Positions 19,423 through 28,811 of a stretch of DNA of 64,000 bases are shown here, one piece after another. The stretch comes from Pseudomonas sp. GGS8 (GTDB taxonomy: Bacteria > Pseudomonadota > Gammaproteobacteria > Pseudomonadales > Pseudomonadaceae), in contig NZ_JALJWF010000001.1 of NCBI RefSeq assembly GCF_024168645.1, forward strand, positions 2,347,001 to 2,411,000, in the 5' to 3' direction. Made by a program: the position numbers and the translations under genes. The first letter of the stretch is position 1. Every line of letters begins with the position of its first letter. The notes below the pieces were generated by a model, which was not told the origin of the DNA, made no database searches, and saw nothing but the letters and a program-made list of their open reading frames with translations.

Positions 19423-19673
19423 ATTCCTTGAACAACGTAGCTTCGATACTAAGCGCCCTGAGACGGGATGTCTTTATGGCAGAAGAATCTGTGATGAGGG
19501 CCAAAATGCCATCATTCATTTCTCGCGAAATTGTCTTCTTTGTGTAATCTGCAATGAAGCGCTGTGCAATGGCCTCAATGAGCTAATGTTAGGACCTGGG
19601 TTCGCCGATAGAGGGGCCTTGGAGTTTTGGCTGAAAAACACGTTGGGCAGCTCGCCCGCTAAGGATTTCTGGC

Positions 19674-20411
19674 ATGCCGCGATTGCGTCGAGCGTTTGCT
19701 TTGATCGGATTGCTGTTGCTGACACAGACCGCGGCCGCGGAAAAGCTGCGTCTGGTAGCCGATGCCTGGCCACCCTTTACCGATGCCACGCTGGTTAATG
19801 GCGGGGTGGCTACGGACATCGTCAGCACCGCGCTGGCCCGGGCCGGTTACGCCAGCGATTTCGAACAGGTGCCGTGGGCGCGAGCCTTGCTTGGGGTCGG
19901 CGAGGGACGTTACGACGTACTGATCAACACCTGGTACACCGACGAGCGCACGAAGCTGGGGCAATTTTCCGGTGAGTACCTGCTCAACCGCGTGCGCTTT
20001 CTCAAGCGCAAAGACACGCCAATCGAATTCAGCAACCTGCAACAACTGCACACCTACCCGATAGCGGTGGTACGCGGTTATGCCTATTCGCACGAATTTG
20101 ACGACGATGTGTCGTTGCAGAAAGTCCCGGTGCATAACTTCGCCATGGCCGTGCGCATGGTTGCGGCCGATCGGGTCAAGCTGACCCTGGAAGACGAGTT
20201 CGTCGCCCGGTATTACCTCGCGCGGGAATCACCCAAAGTGCGCAATGCCGTGGAGTTTCTGCCCAAGCCGTTGAGCGAGAACAGCCTGCATATTCTGGTG
20301 AGCCTGAAAAATCCGCAGCATGAACAGATCGTCGCCGGTTTCGACCGCGAGATTGCGGCGATGAAGGCTGATGGGAGTTATGAGAAGTTGCTCAGGCAGC
20401 ATGGGATGTAA
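19674..20411 (+). CDS. Periplasmic solute-binding protein (PBPb/SBP_bac_3 type), 245 aa
   Basis: A Sec signal (ALIGLLLLTQTAAA) leads into a two-lobed type-II binding protein fold with the usual opening EKLRLVADAWPPFTD and ...ATDIVSTALARAGY, and the C-terminal AAMKADGSYEKLLRQHG. Ligands of this branch are usually amino acids or similar small molecules. No permease or ATPase gene is nearby, so it may be an orphan receptor or sensor component. AAGGA precedes the ATG. Confidence 0.8.
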   Translation: MPRLRRAFALIGLLLLTQTAAAEKLRLVADAWPPFTDATLVNGGVATDIVSTALARAGYASDFEQVPWARALLGVGEGRYDVLINTWYTDERTKLGQFSGEYLLNRVRFLKRKDTPIEFSNLQQLHTYPIAVVRGYAYSHEFDDDVSLQKVPVHNFAMAVRMVAADRVKLTLEDEFVARYYLARESPKVRNAVEFLPKPLSENSLHILVSLKNPQHEQIVAGFDREIAAMKADGSYEKLLRQHGM

Positions 20412-20450
20412 TGGGTTTGATCCGGTGTTTGTGTTGAAGCTGCTGGCCTC

Positions 20451-20515
20451 ATCGCGGGCAAGCCCGGCTCCCACAGGATTTGCACAAAGCTGTGGGAGCG
20501 TGGCTTGCCCGCGAT
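20451..20515. repeat. REP pair upstream of the yccS 3' end
   Basis: Two facing units, ATCGCGGGCAAGCCCGGCTC and complement, the right one with an extra T (GCGTGGC). Located between two convergent genes. Confidence 0.9.
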
Positions 20516-20540
20516 GACGTCAGGCCAGTCGCCACGGCGC

Positions 20541-22724
20541 TCAAGTCTCGCTGGTGTCCTTGATGAGATGCGCCGCCAGCGTCCGCAACGGCCCCAGTTG
20601 CCGGCAGATCAACGCCAGTTGCGTCTGCACCAGGCGCTGCCCTTCATCGATTTCATCCGGCATCTGCTCAAGCTCATTGGCCAGCGCTTCTTCCTCATCA
20701 CTCTGAATTGCAATCGGCTGTTTGCTCGCCAGACCCTGGGCGATTGCGTCGAGGCTGGCGGCCAGGCTCACACCGGCGCCGTCGATCAAGTGCTCTCGCA
20801 CATCCGACGGCAGTTGGGTTTCACGGTGTGCCCCCAGGCCCGACAAATAGCTGAGCAAGGTGTGTGACAACACCAGGAAACGGAACCCGACATCCGCTTC
20901 CTTACGGAAGTGCCCCGGCTCCATCAGCATGTTGGCCAGCGTCGTCGACAACGCCGCGTCGGCGTTGTGCGCGTTGCGTCGGGCCAGGCGGTAAGCCAGG
21001 TCATCGCTTTTACCGGCGGCGTATTGCTGCATGATCTGGTGCAGGTAAATGCTGTTGCAGGTCAGGGTATTGGCCAGCACTTTGTTCAGGCGTCGCCCCT
21101 GCCAGTCCGGCAGAAACAGGAACACCGCCAGCCCCGCGATCAGGCTGCCGAGCAAGGTATCGAACAGTCGTGGCAGGAGCAGCCCGTAACCGTCGCCCAC
21201 CTGGTTGAAGCAGAACAGCACCATGATCGTAATGGCGGCAGTCGCCAGGGTGTAGCGGGTGGTGCGGTTGGTAAAGAACACCACCCCGGCAACGATGGCG
21301 AAGCTCGACTGGATCAACGGGTTCGGGAACAGATCGAACAGCGCCCAGGCCACGGTCAGGCCGATGGCGGTGCCGATGATCCGCTGGCCCAGTTTGCGGC
21401 GGGTGGCGCCGTAGTTCGGCTGACAGACAAACAGCGTGGTGAGGATGATCCAGTAACCTTGCGAGGGGTGGATCAAATGCACCATCGCGTAGCCGATGCT
21501 CAATGCCAGGGGCAGGCGCAGGGCGTGGCGGAACAACAAGGACGTCGGCGTCAGCTGTGTGCGCAAGCGAATCCACACATCCTTGAGGCTGCGTGGCGAA
21601 CGGTCGAGCAGGCTGCTGTCGGTGGCGTCTGCGAGCGCATCGGGGTTGCTGGCGTCGCTGAGCAAACGGTCGAGGGTGCCGAGGTTGGCGGCCAATGCCC
21701 GCAACGACCGCAGCAGACCGCGCCACGCCGGGTTGCTCTGGATGCGCAGGTGTTCGAGGGAGGCGTGCAGGTCGCTCAGGGCTTCGGCGAAGCTGGCGTC
21801 ATAAGTGAACGGCTGGCGCATCTGGATCGATTCTGCCAATGCGCGGCACGCCTTGCCTTGCTGGCGCAGCAGGCGCTGACAGCGGAACAGCACGTCACTG
21901 TGGAAGAACGCCTCGGCCAGCGCGTTGTAAGGGTAGTGCGAGGAGCTGGCGCGCTCGTGGATGTCCTGGGCGAGGAAGTACAGTTTCAGGTAGCGGCTGA
22001 CTTTCGCGCCCGGTCGGCCATCGCCGACCCGGTGCAGAATGATTTCCTTGGCGGCGTTCAGGGCCGCCACCACCCGACCGTTCTGCTGGGCCAGTTCCAG
22101 GCGGCGCGCTTCCACGTCCAACTGCCGGATCGGTTCGAACAGCGATGATTTCAGTTTCAGGTAATAACCCAGTTCACGGAACAACCGCGCCAGGCTCTGT
22201 TGCACCGGCTGGTTGGAAAACAGCGCCTGCCACAGCACCGAAAGCAAGCCATACCACGCCGCACCGGCCACCAGCAGTACCGGCTCGTGCCAGAAATCAG
22301 TGACCGCGCCGCCGCGCTGGTCCACGCCGATCATGGTGTAGACCGACAGAATCAGCGTCGCTGATGCAATCGCGCCATAACGTTCGCCCAGCGCGCCGAG
22401 CATGGTCAGGCAGAAACTGGCCAGGGCAAAGGCGATGATAAAGAGGATGGGGTAGGGGAAAAGCAGTTCGACGGACAGGGCCGCGACCATGAAACACACC
22501 AGCGTCACGGCCAGCGCATTGAGGCGGCCCTGCCAACTGTCGTCGGTTTCGGCCAGGGCGCTGGCGATGATCCCCAGGAACAGCGGGATCAGCAGCCCCA
22601 TTTGATCCTGATACCAACACAGCGCCATGGTGCCGGTCAGGGCGATGAATACCCGAACGCTGTAACTGAATTTATCCAGCGCCCAGAGGCGACGCAGAGA
22701 CTGCCGAAATGTGGTCGATGACAT
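20541..22724 (-). CDS. yccS: YccS/YhfK-family inner-membrane protein (FUSC-like), 727 aa
   Basis: A large membrane protein with two hydrophobic blocks of about five to six helices each (residues about 20-150 and 395-520) separated by a soluble helical domain and followed by a long cytosolic tail. This duplicated layout and the opening FRQSLRRLWALDKFSYSVRVFIAL match the YccS/YhfK proteins. The family resembles fusaric-acid and aromatic-acid exporters of the FUSC clan, but its substrate is not known. It is monocistronic. Confidence 0.85.
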   Translation of the reverse strand: MSSTTFRQSLRRLWALDKFSYSVRVFIALTGTMALCWYQDQMGLLIPLFLGIIASALAETDDSWQGRLNALAVTLVCFMVAALSVELLFPYPILFIIAFALASFCLTMLGALGERYGAIASATLILSVYTMIGVDQRGGAVTDFWHEPVLLVAGAAWYGLLSVLWQALFSNQPVQQSLARLFRELGYYLKLKSSLFEPIRQLDVEARRLELAQQNGRVVAALNAAKEIILHRVGDGRPGAKVSRYLKLYFLAQDIHERASSSHYPYNALAEAFFHSDVLFRCQRLLRQQGKACRALAESIQMRQPFTYDASFAEALSDLHASLEHLRIQSNPAWRGLLRSLRALAANLGTLDRLLSDASNPDALADATDSSLLDRSPRSLKDVWIRLRTQLTPTSLLFRHALRLPLALSIGYAMVHLIHPSQGYWIILTTLFVCQPNYGATRRKLGQRIIGTAIGLTVAWALFDLFPNPLIQSSFAIVAGVVFFTNRTTRYTLATAAITIMVLFCFNQVGDGYGLLLPRLFDTLLGSLIAGLAVFLFLPDWQGRRLNKVLANTLTCNSIYLHQIMQQYAAGKSDDLAYRLARRNAHNADAALSTTLANMLMEPGHFRKEADVGFRFLVLSHTLLSYLSGLGAHRETQLPSDVREHLIDGAGVSLAASLDAIAQGLASKQPIAIQSDEEEALANELEQMPDEIDEGQRLVQTQLALICRQLGPLRTLAAHLIKDTSET

Positions 22725-22842
22725 GAAGTGCGAAGGCCTTCCGAGGCAATGACGCTAAATTGAGCCACTAATGACGCCGACGCAATGGCGCCGATCACAT
22801 CAGATAGCAAAATCTGTTCCTTCAAGCTCAACACATAACCAA

Positions 22843-22932
22843 TGTGGGAGCGAGCCTGCTCGCGATGAGGCCGGCACATTCAACATTGATGTCGACGGTC
22901 AGACCGCTATCGCGAGCAGGCTCGCTCCCACA
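22843..22932. repeat. REP pair, GAGCAGGCTCGC class
   Basis: Inverted units TGTGGGAGCGAGCCTGCTCG and complement around about 42 bp, in the gap between the yccS start and the flavoprotein stop. Confidence 0.92.
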
Positions 22933-22946
22933 GATTATTGGTTGAG

Positions 22947-24125
22947 TCAGACGTACTGCGCCGCCGCGTAACCGGAGGCCCAGGCCCACTGAAAGTTGAA
23001 ACCGCCCAGATGCCCGGTGACGTCGAGCACTTCGCCGATGAAATACAGGCCAGGGCTTTTCAGCGATTCCATGGTCTTGGACGATACCTCGCGCGTGTCG
23101 ACGCCACCCAGGGTCACTTCGGCCGTGCGGTAGCCTTCAGTGCCGGCGGGCACCACTTTCCAGCTCGCCAGTTTTTCGGCGATGTCGGCAATTTCCGCGT
23201 GGGTGTACTGCTTCATCGGTTTGGAGACGAACCAGTTGTCCGCCAGCAGGTTGGCCATCTTCTTGGTGAAGATTTCACCGAGCAGGGTTTTCAATTCGCT
23301 GTTCGGGCGCTCGACTTGCTGTTGTTGCAGCCAGCTCGGTACGTCGTGATCCGGCATCAGGTTGATCTCTACCGTGTCGCCGGATTCCCAGAACGAAGAA
23401 ATCTGCAAAATCGCCGGGCCGCTGAGGCCGCGGTGGGTGAACAGGATGTTCTCGCGGAAACTCTGGTCGTTGCAGCTCACCAGGCAATCCACCGACGTAC
23501 CGGACAGCTCGGTGCAAAGCTCCTTGAGCTGATCGGTGATGGTGAATGGCACGAGGCCGGCGCGGGTTGGCAGCAGGTCGTGGCCGAACTGTTTGGCCAC
23601 CTGATAGCCGAAACCGGTGGCGCCGAGGGTCGGAATCGACAGGCCGCCGGTGGCGATCACCAGGGATTGGCAAGTGATCTGGCCTAGCGTGGTATCCAGC
23701 AGATAACCGCTTTCGAGCTTCTCGATGGTCTGGATCGAGGTGTCCAGGTGCAAGCTGACGCCAACCTGATTGCACTCGTCGAGCAGCATGTCGAGGATGT
23801 CGCTGGATTTGTTATCGCAGAACAACTGGCCGAGTTTTTTCTCGTGGTACGGCACACCGTGTTTGGCCACCAGACCGATGAAGTCCCACTGGGTATAACG
23901 CGCCAACGCAGATTTGCAGAAATGGGCGTTCTGCGAGAGGAAATTGCCCGGTTCGGTGTACATGTTGGTGAAGTTGCAGCGGCCACCGCCCGACATGAGG
24001 ATTTTCTTGCCGGCCTTGTTCGCGTGGTCGAGCAATAGCACCTTGCGCCCGCGCCCGGCGGCGGTCAGCGCGCACATCAATCCTGCGGCGCCAGCGCCAA
24101 TGATCACGACTTCGGTAGAGCGCAA
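22947..24125 (-). CDS. BaiN/RdsA-type NAD(P)/FAD-dependent oxidoreductase (YhiN-like), 392 aa
   Basis: A flavoprotein with an N-terminal Rossmann FAD motif (VVIIGAGAAGLMCALTAAGRG), the family signature KKILMSGGGRCNFTN, the ATGG segment near residue 160 and a C-terminal GLYFIGEVLDVTGHLGGFNFQWAWASGYAA. Members related to BaiN act on unsaturated steroids or related compounds, but most are of unknown substrate. TTG at 24125 is chosen because GAGG lies eight bases upstream; an earlier TTG at 24143 would overlap that site. Confidence 0.85.
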   Translation of the reverse strand: MRSTEVVIIGAGAAGLMCALTAAGRGRKVLLLDHANKAGKKILMSGGGRCNFTNMYTEPGNFLSQNAHFCKSALARYTQWDFIGLVAKHGVPYHEKKLGQLFCDNKSSDILDMLLDECNQVGVSLHLDTSIQTIEKLESGYLLDTTLGQITCQSLVIATGGLSIPTLGATGFGYQVAKQFGHDLLPTRAGLVPFTITDQLKELCTELSGTSVDCLVSCNDQSFRENILFTHRGLSGPAILQISSFWESGDTVEINLMPDHDVPSWLQQQQVERPNSELKTLLGEIFTKKMANLLADNWFVSKPMKQYTHAEIADIAEKLASWKVVPAGTEGYRTAEVTLGGVDTREVSSKTMESLKSPGLYFIGEVLDVTGHLGGFNFQWAWASGYAAAQYV

Positions 24126-24168
24126 AACGGTGTCCTCACACAAATTTTAAATTCACCGGCAAACCAAT

Positions 24169-24272
24169 GTGGAAGCGGCGGTGCGACGATTCGACTTGCC
24201 CGCGATGGCGGACTGACAGACAACATTGATGTTGAATGTGCTGGCCTCATCGCGGGCAAGCCCGCTCCCACA
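24169..24272. repeat. REP pair with a degenerate left unit
   Basis: The right unit is canonical (ATCGCGGGCAAGCCCGCTCC). The left unit is interrupted after GTGGAAGCGG by about 19 extra bases containing GTGCGACGATTCG before resuming TTGCCCGCGAT. It lies between dbpA and the flavoprotein gene. Confidence 0.8.
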
Positions 24273-24288
24273 GGGAAGTGCGCTGTTC

Positions 24289-25674
24289 TTACAGGATGCG
24301 AACGCGCAGCGAACGGCCTTTGATTTTACCGTCGTTCAGGCGCTGCAAGGCTTGCTTGGCGATGCCGCGTTCCACGGCCACATAGGCCTGGAAGTCGAAA
24401 ATCGCGATCTTGCCGACCTGGGCGCCGGGAATGCCCGCCTCACCGGTCAGTGCGCCGAGAATGTCGCCCGGACGCACTTTGTCTTTACGGCCCGCACCAA
24501 TGCACAGTGTGCTCATCACTGGCAGCAGCGGCCCGGCGCCCTGGGACGTGAGGTTATCCACCTGATCCCAATTCAACGGCGACTTCTGCAGTTGCTCGAT
24601 GGCCTGGGCGCGGTGGGCTTCGGACGGTGCAACCAGACTGATCGCAATGCCTTTCTCACCGGCGCGACCGGTACGGCCGACACGGTGAATGTGGATTTCC
24701 GAGTCACGGGCCAGTTCGACGTTGATCACCATGTCCAGCGCATCGATGTCCAGGCCACGTGCGGCAACGTCGGTGGCGACCAGTACCGACGTACTGCGGT
24801 TGGCGAACATCGCCAACACCTGGTCGCGGTCACGCTGTTCCAGATCGCCGTGCAGGCCGACGGCGGAGATGCCTTTGGACGTCAGGTGATCGACGGTTTC
24901 CTGAACCTGCTGCTTGGTGAAGCAGAAGGCCACGCAGGACGCCGGACGGAAGTGGCCGAGCACCTTGGTCACCGCGCTCATGCGCTCTTCCGGGGAAATC
25001 TCGTAGAAACGCTGCTCGATCTGCGTGTCGTCGTGGAACGCCTCGGCCTTCACTTGCTGCGGATTGCGCATGAACTTCGACGCCAGCTGCTTGATGCCCA
25101 CCGGGTACGTGGCGGAGAACAGCAGGGTCTGGCGACGTTCCGGGCACTGGGCGATGATTTCTTCGATGGAATCGTAGAAACCCATGTCGAGCATGCGGTC
25201 GGCTTCGTCGAGGATCAGCGTGTTCAGGCCGTGAAGCACCAGCGAACCCTTGCGCAGGTGTTGCTGGATGCGCCCCGGAGTGCCGACGATGATGTGCGCG
25301 CCGTGCTCCAGCGAGCCGATCTGGGGGCCGAAAGACGCCCCGCCGCACAGGGTCAGGACCTTGATGTTGTCTTCGGAACGGGCCAGGCGACGGATTTCCT
25401 TGGCGACCTGGTCGGCCAGCTCACGGGTCGGGCAGATGACCAGTGCCTGACAACCGAAGAAGCGTGGATTGATCGGGTTCAGCAGGCCGATACCGAAGGC
25501 CGCGGTCTTGCCGCTGCCGGTCTTGGCCTGGGCGATCAGGTCCATCCCCTTGAGGATCACCGGCAAGCTTTGCGCCTGGATCGGCGTCATCTGGGCATAA
25601 CCGAGGGAGTCGAGGTTAGCCAGCATGGCGGCGGACAGCGGCAAAGTATTAAAAGCGGTGGCGATGGTGGTCAC
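24289..25674 (-). CDS. dbpA: ATP-dependent RNA helicase DbpA, 461 aa
   Basis: A DEAD-box helicase that remodels helix 92 of 23S rRNA during 50S assembly. All motifs are readable: Q motif (TPIQAQSLP), Walker A AKTGSGKT, PTRELA, DEAD, SAT, ATDVAARGLD and HRVGRTGRAG. The C-terminal 75 residues form the DbpA RNA-binding domain (TLCIGAGRKDKVRPGDILGALTGEAG ... IGKIAIFDFQAYVAV-like) that gives rRNA specificity. GTG at 25674 is preferred over a TTG at 25689 because the family begins near MTTIATAF and CAGG is suitably spaced. Confidence 0.93.
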   Translation of the reverse strand: MTTIATAFNTLPLSAAMLANLDSLGYAQMTPIQAQSLPVILKGMDLIAQAKTGSGKTAAFGIGLLNPINPRFFGCQALVICPTRELADQVAKEIRRLARSEDNIKVLTLCGGASFGPQIGSLEHGAHIIVGTPGRIQQHLRKGSLVLHGLNTLILDEADRMLDMGFYDSIEEIIAQCPERRQTLLFSATYPVGIKQLASKFMRNPQQVKAEAFHDDTQIEQRFYEISPEERMSAVTKVLGHFRPASCVAFCFTKQQVQETVDHLTSKGISAVGLHGDLEQRDRDQVLAMFANRSTSVLVATDVAARGLDIDALDMVINVELARDSEIHIHRVGRTGRAGEKGIAISLVAPSEAHRAQAIEQLQKSPLNWDQVDNLTSQGAGPLLPVMSTLCIGAGRKDKVRPGDILGALTGEAGIPGAQVGKIAIFDFQAYVAVERGIAKQALQRLNDGKIKGRSLRVRIL

Positions 25675-25733
25675 GGGACTGGCCTGCAAAACAAAATGTC
25701 GCGCAGTGTATCAGTCCCATGGCCATTCGCCCG

Positions 25734-25877
25734 TAGTTTCCAGACGAGAAGTCGCCGAGCGAAGGCCAGGCAAGGCGAAAACAGGCGAGAAAGCGGAGTT
25801 GGCTTTAGTCAATGAGCATTTCGAGTCTGTTTTCAAGGCTGCATGGTCGAGCGCAGGCACTTATCGTCTGGAAACTA
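25734..25877. mobile_element. 144-bp palindromic element with 14-bp terminal inverted repeats (MITE-like)
   Basis: Ends are TAGTTTCCAGACGA and TCGTCTGGAAACTA, exact complements. Inner arms of equal length (37 bp each) match partly, ending in a shared AAACAG/CTGTTT, so the whole element can fold as one long imperfect hairpin. Its right end includes the mdtD stop codon. No coding capacity is present. Confidence 0.6.
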
Positions 25878-27299
25878 AGGCTCTATGTGTTCTTCCGGAT
25901 GCTCGCGCCGTCCGTCCGTTCTGGACAGTTGCGAGAAGATCGTTGCAGCCAGCATCGCCATGATTCCTACCGTCACAAAAGTCAGCTGGAACGCGCCCAG
26001 CACCGTGTCCACGCCGTCGTTGCCCATCTCCGCCGTGAAGCCGCCGAGCAGCGCACCGGCGCACGCCACGCCCAGGCTCAAGGACAATTGCGCTACCACC
26101 GACAGCAAGCTGTTGCCGCTGCTGGCGCTGGCGTCGTCGAGGTCGATCAGTGTCACGGTATTCATCGCGGTGAACTGCAAGGAGTTGATCGCCCCCAGAA
26201 TCGCCAACTGGCCCAGCAGCAGCCAATACGGCGTCTGCTCGCTGACCAGGCCCATGCTCGCCAGCATGATCCCCAGCGCCAGGGTGTTGCCGGTCAGCAC
26301 GATGCGGTAGCCGAAACGTTCGATCAGCGGCCGCGCCACCGATTTGGCGACCATTGCCGCAGCGGCCAGGGGCAGCATGCTCATCCCGGCCTGTGACGGT
26401 GAATAACCCAGCGCCACTTGCAACAGCAACGGCACCAGGAACGGCAATGCGCCGCTGCCCAACCGGGCGAACAGATTGCCGAGGATGCCCACGGCAAACG
26501 TCCGGGTCTTGAACAGCGATGGCGCAAACAACGGATTGTCGGTGTGCCCGGCCCGCAGCCAATACGCCGCCAGACAGGCCATGCCGGCAAACAACAGCAA
26601 CATCACCCGCAAGTGCGGTAAATGCAGTTCGCCGAGGCCTTCCATGGCGATGGTGATCAGCACCATCGCTGCGCCGAACAGCAAAAAGCCCAGGCTATCG
26701 AAGCGGGTGCGTTCACTGCCGCGCAGGTCGGGAATGAATTTCCACACCGCATAGCAGCCGATCACACCCACCGGCAGGTTAATCAGGAAGATCCAGTGCC
26801 AGGTCAGGTATTGCACCATCCAGCCGCCCATGGTCGGGCCGATCAGCGGGCCGAGCAGGCCGGGAATGGTGATGAACCCCATGATCCGCACGAGATCCGA
26901 GCGCGGATACGCGCGCAGCACCACCAATCGTCCGACCGGCAGCATCAAGGCGCCGCCCAGGCCCTGGATCACCCGGGCGCCGATCAGCATGCTCAGAGTG
27001 CTCGACAGGGCGCAGAGCAATGAGCCGATGCTGAACAACAGGATGGCGCCGAAGAAGATTTTCTTGGTGCCGAAACGGTCGGCGATCCAGCCAGAGGCGG
27101 GGATCAACAAGGCGACGGTGAGCATGTAGGCGATGATCACACCCTGCATGCGCAGCGGGTCTTCGGCCAGGTCCCGGGCCATGGCGGGGAGGGCGGTGTT
27201 GAGGATCGTCCCGTCGAGGGACTGCATGAAAAAGGCAATGGCCACGACCCACGGCAACCAGCGGGCGGTGACAGCGTCGAGGGGTTGGCGGTTGGGCAT
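25875..27299 (-). CDS. mdtD: MFS multidrug transporter MdtD-like (DHA2), 474 aa
   Basis: A drug:H+ antiporter of the 14-helix DHA2 group. Seen are the MFS motif A between helices 2 and 3 (GWIADRFGTKKIFF), antiporter motif C-like GLLGPLIGPTMGGWM in helix 5, and DGTILNTALPAMA in helix 1, which carries the conserved acidic residue. The best match is MdtD, but here it is not next to an mdtABC efflux operon. The stop codon lies inside the right repeat of the 144-bp element. Confidence 0.85.
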   Translation of the reverse strand: MPNRQPLDAVTARWLPWVVAIAFFMQSLDGTILNTALPAMARDLAEDPLRMQGVIIAYMLTVALLIPASGWIADRFGTKKIFFGAILLFSIGSLLCALSSTLSMLIGARVIQGLGGALMLPVGRLVVLRAYPRSDLVRIMGFITIPGLLGPLIGPTMGGWMVQYLTWHWIFLINLPVGVIGCYAVWKFIPDLRGSERTRFDSLGFLLFGAAMVLITIAMEGLGELHLPHLRVMLLLFAGMACLAAYWLRAGHTDNPLFAPSLFKTRTFAVGILGNLFARLGSGALPFLVPLLLQVALGYSPSQAGMSMLPLAAAAMVAKSVARPLIERFGYRIVLTGNTLALGIMLASMGLVSEQTPYWLLLGQLAILGAINSLQFTAMNTVTLIDLDDASASSGNSLLSVVAQLSLSLGVACAGALLGGFTAEMGNDGVDTVLGAFQLTFVTVGIMAMLAATIFSQLSRTDGRREHPEEHIEP

Positions 27300-27330
27300 G
27301 GGGCCTCTTTGTCAGGTAGTGCTCGGTCCC

Positions 27331-27462
27331 TGTGGCGAGGGGGCTTGCCCCCGTTGGGCTGCGAAGCGGCCCCAGACCGGCAAACGCGCTCCGTCAGACA
27401 GACCGCACTCACCGGATTTACGACTGCTACGCAGTCGAACGGGGGCAAGCCCCCTCGCCACA
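27331..27462. repeat. REP pair upstream of mdtD
   Basis: GTGGCGAGGGGGC-class inverted units with an inner TGCGAAGCGG...GACTGCTACGCAGTC hairpin. It separates mdtD from the protease pair. Confidence 0.9.
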
Positions 27463-27473
27463 AGGTTTTGTGT

Positions 27474-28811
27474 TTACAGGGTCAAGGTCAATCGGCTGAC
27501 GAGCGCTCCCGGCAGCAATGCCGAAGACGTGTTGCGCTGACTGTAGGTGCTGGCCGACAACATCAGCTCGCGTTCCTCGGTCAACGCTTCCAGCTGCGAG
27601 CCGAGCAGGCTGTAGGCGCTGTCATCGAAACGCATGGTGCTGACCGGCGCCTGAATCTCGCCGTTCTCGACCCAGAAGGTCGCGAACCGTGTCATGCCGG
27701 TCAGGCGCGCCGCCGGTTGATCCGAGTAGTTCAGGTACCACAGGTTGCTGATGTACAAACCGGTGCCCAGTTGCTTGAGAATCTCGTCGTCAGGCAAAGA
27801 GCCGGCTGCCATGTTCAATGCACTTGGCGCTTCACCGCCGCCGGCGCCGTTGGCGGTCAGGCCGTATTCGGCGGCGCTGCGTGAACCGACCAGTTGCTCG
27901 CCCGCCTTGCCATCAACAATCAGCCGCAGATCGCTGCGCTGATAACCTTCACCGGAGAACGCCGGGCTCAGGGAACCGCTGACTTTTTCATCCAGAGACA
28001 CCAACGGACTGAACGAACTGTCACCACCGTAGAGTTTTTGCAACGGACTGCTCTTGCTGGCAATCGACTGCGCCGAGAACCCGCCCCAGCTGAGCATGCC
28101 CATGATTTCTTCCAGGGCCGCCGGCGCGAGGTAGGCGCGGTACTGACCCGGCGCCAGTGTGCGCAATGGCCGACCCAGAAACGCCAACTGCTCACGGGCC
28201 TGCTGGAAGCGCCGGGCAAAGCCATCGCTGTTCCAGTCGTGCCCGGCGTAGCTGGCTTTCACCGCCTGACCGTTTTCATGGAACAGGCTGAAGTCGAAGT
28301 TGAAGCTGTTGGCCTGATGCCAGCCGAACGCGCCCGAGGAGCTGGCGAAGCCGCGACTGATCGGCCCGGCGGCATAGAAGCCGACCAGATCGAGCCCCTC
28401 GGCGGCTTGAGTGATTTCAGCGACCACCTGCTCGGTGTCCGGCAGCGGATGTTCCTGCACGTTATTGCTCTGCCAGTCGTCATGGTTGAGCAGCAGGTAG
28501 GGGTCCTGGGGCAGCAACGGCAGGGTTTCGCGCAACTGCTGCAGCCCCTCGGCCAGACGCTGAAGGTCGACTTCTGCATCGCCCGACAACGTGATATCGA
28601 GGTCGGCGTGGCGCCCATCGTTGATCAGTTTGAAGCCGATGCCCGCCTGCTGCACCTGCCCGGCCTGACGCACCTTGGCGTGGTTGAACCGCACGAAGGC
28701 CGACGATTCGGCGGCGTAGCTGAGGGTGAATTGCTCAGGTTCGCGAATCGCTTCGCGCAACCAGTTGACCAATGTTTTAAACGATTCGGCCTGACCTTTG
28801 AATGTGCTCAT
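27474..28811 (-). CDS. TldE/PmbA-like subunit of a TldD/TldE-type protease, 445 aa
   Basis: A TldD/PmbA-family protein lacking the HExxxH zinc motif, as in the TldE (PmbA) partner that forms a heterodimer with TldD. The family C-terminal domain is visible (GGGEAPSALNMAAGS, NLWYLNYSDQPAARLTGMTRFATFWVENGEI). Its start overlaps the stop of the TldD-like gene by one base, so the two are translationally linked and probably form a complex. In E. coli TldD/TldE degrades unfolded peptides and matures microcin and CcdA; this diverged pair may have a separate substrate. Confidence 0.85.
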   Translation of the reverse strand: MSTFKGQAESFKTLVNWLREAIREPEQFTLSYAAESSAFVRFNHAKVRQAGQVQQAGIGFKLINDGRHADLDITLSGDAEVDLQRLAEGLQQLRETLPLLPQDPYLLLNHDDWQSNNVQEHPLPDTEQVVAEITQAAEGLDLVGFYAAGPISRGFASSSGAFGWHQANSFNFDFSLFHENGQAVKASYAGHDWNSDGFARRFQQAREQLAFLGRPLRTLAPGQYRAYLAPAALEEIMGMLSWGGFSAQSIASKSSPLQKLYGGDSSFSPLVSLDEKVSGSLSPAFSGEGYQRSDLRLIVDGKAGEQLVGSRSAAEYGLTANGAGGGEAPSALNMAAGSLPDDEILKQLGTGLYISNLWYLNYSDQPAARLTGMTRFATFWVENGEIQAPVSTMRFDDSAYSLLGSQLEALTEERELMLSASTYSQRNTSSALLPGALVSRLTLTL

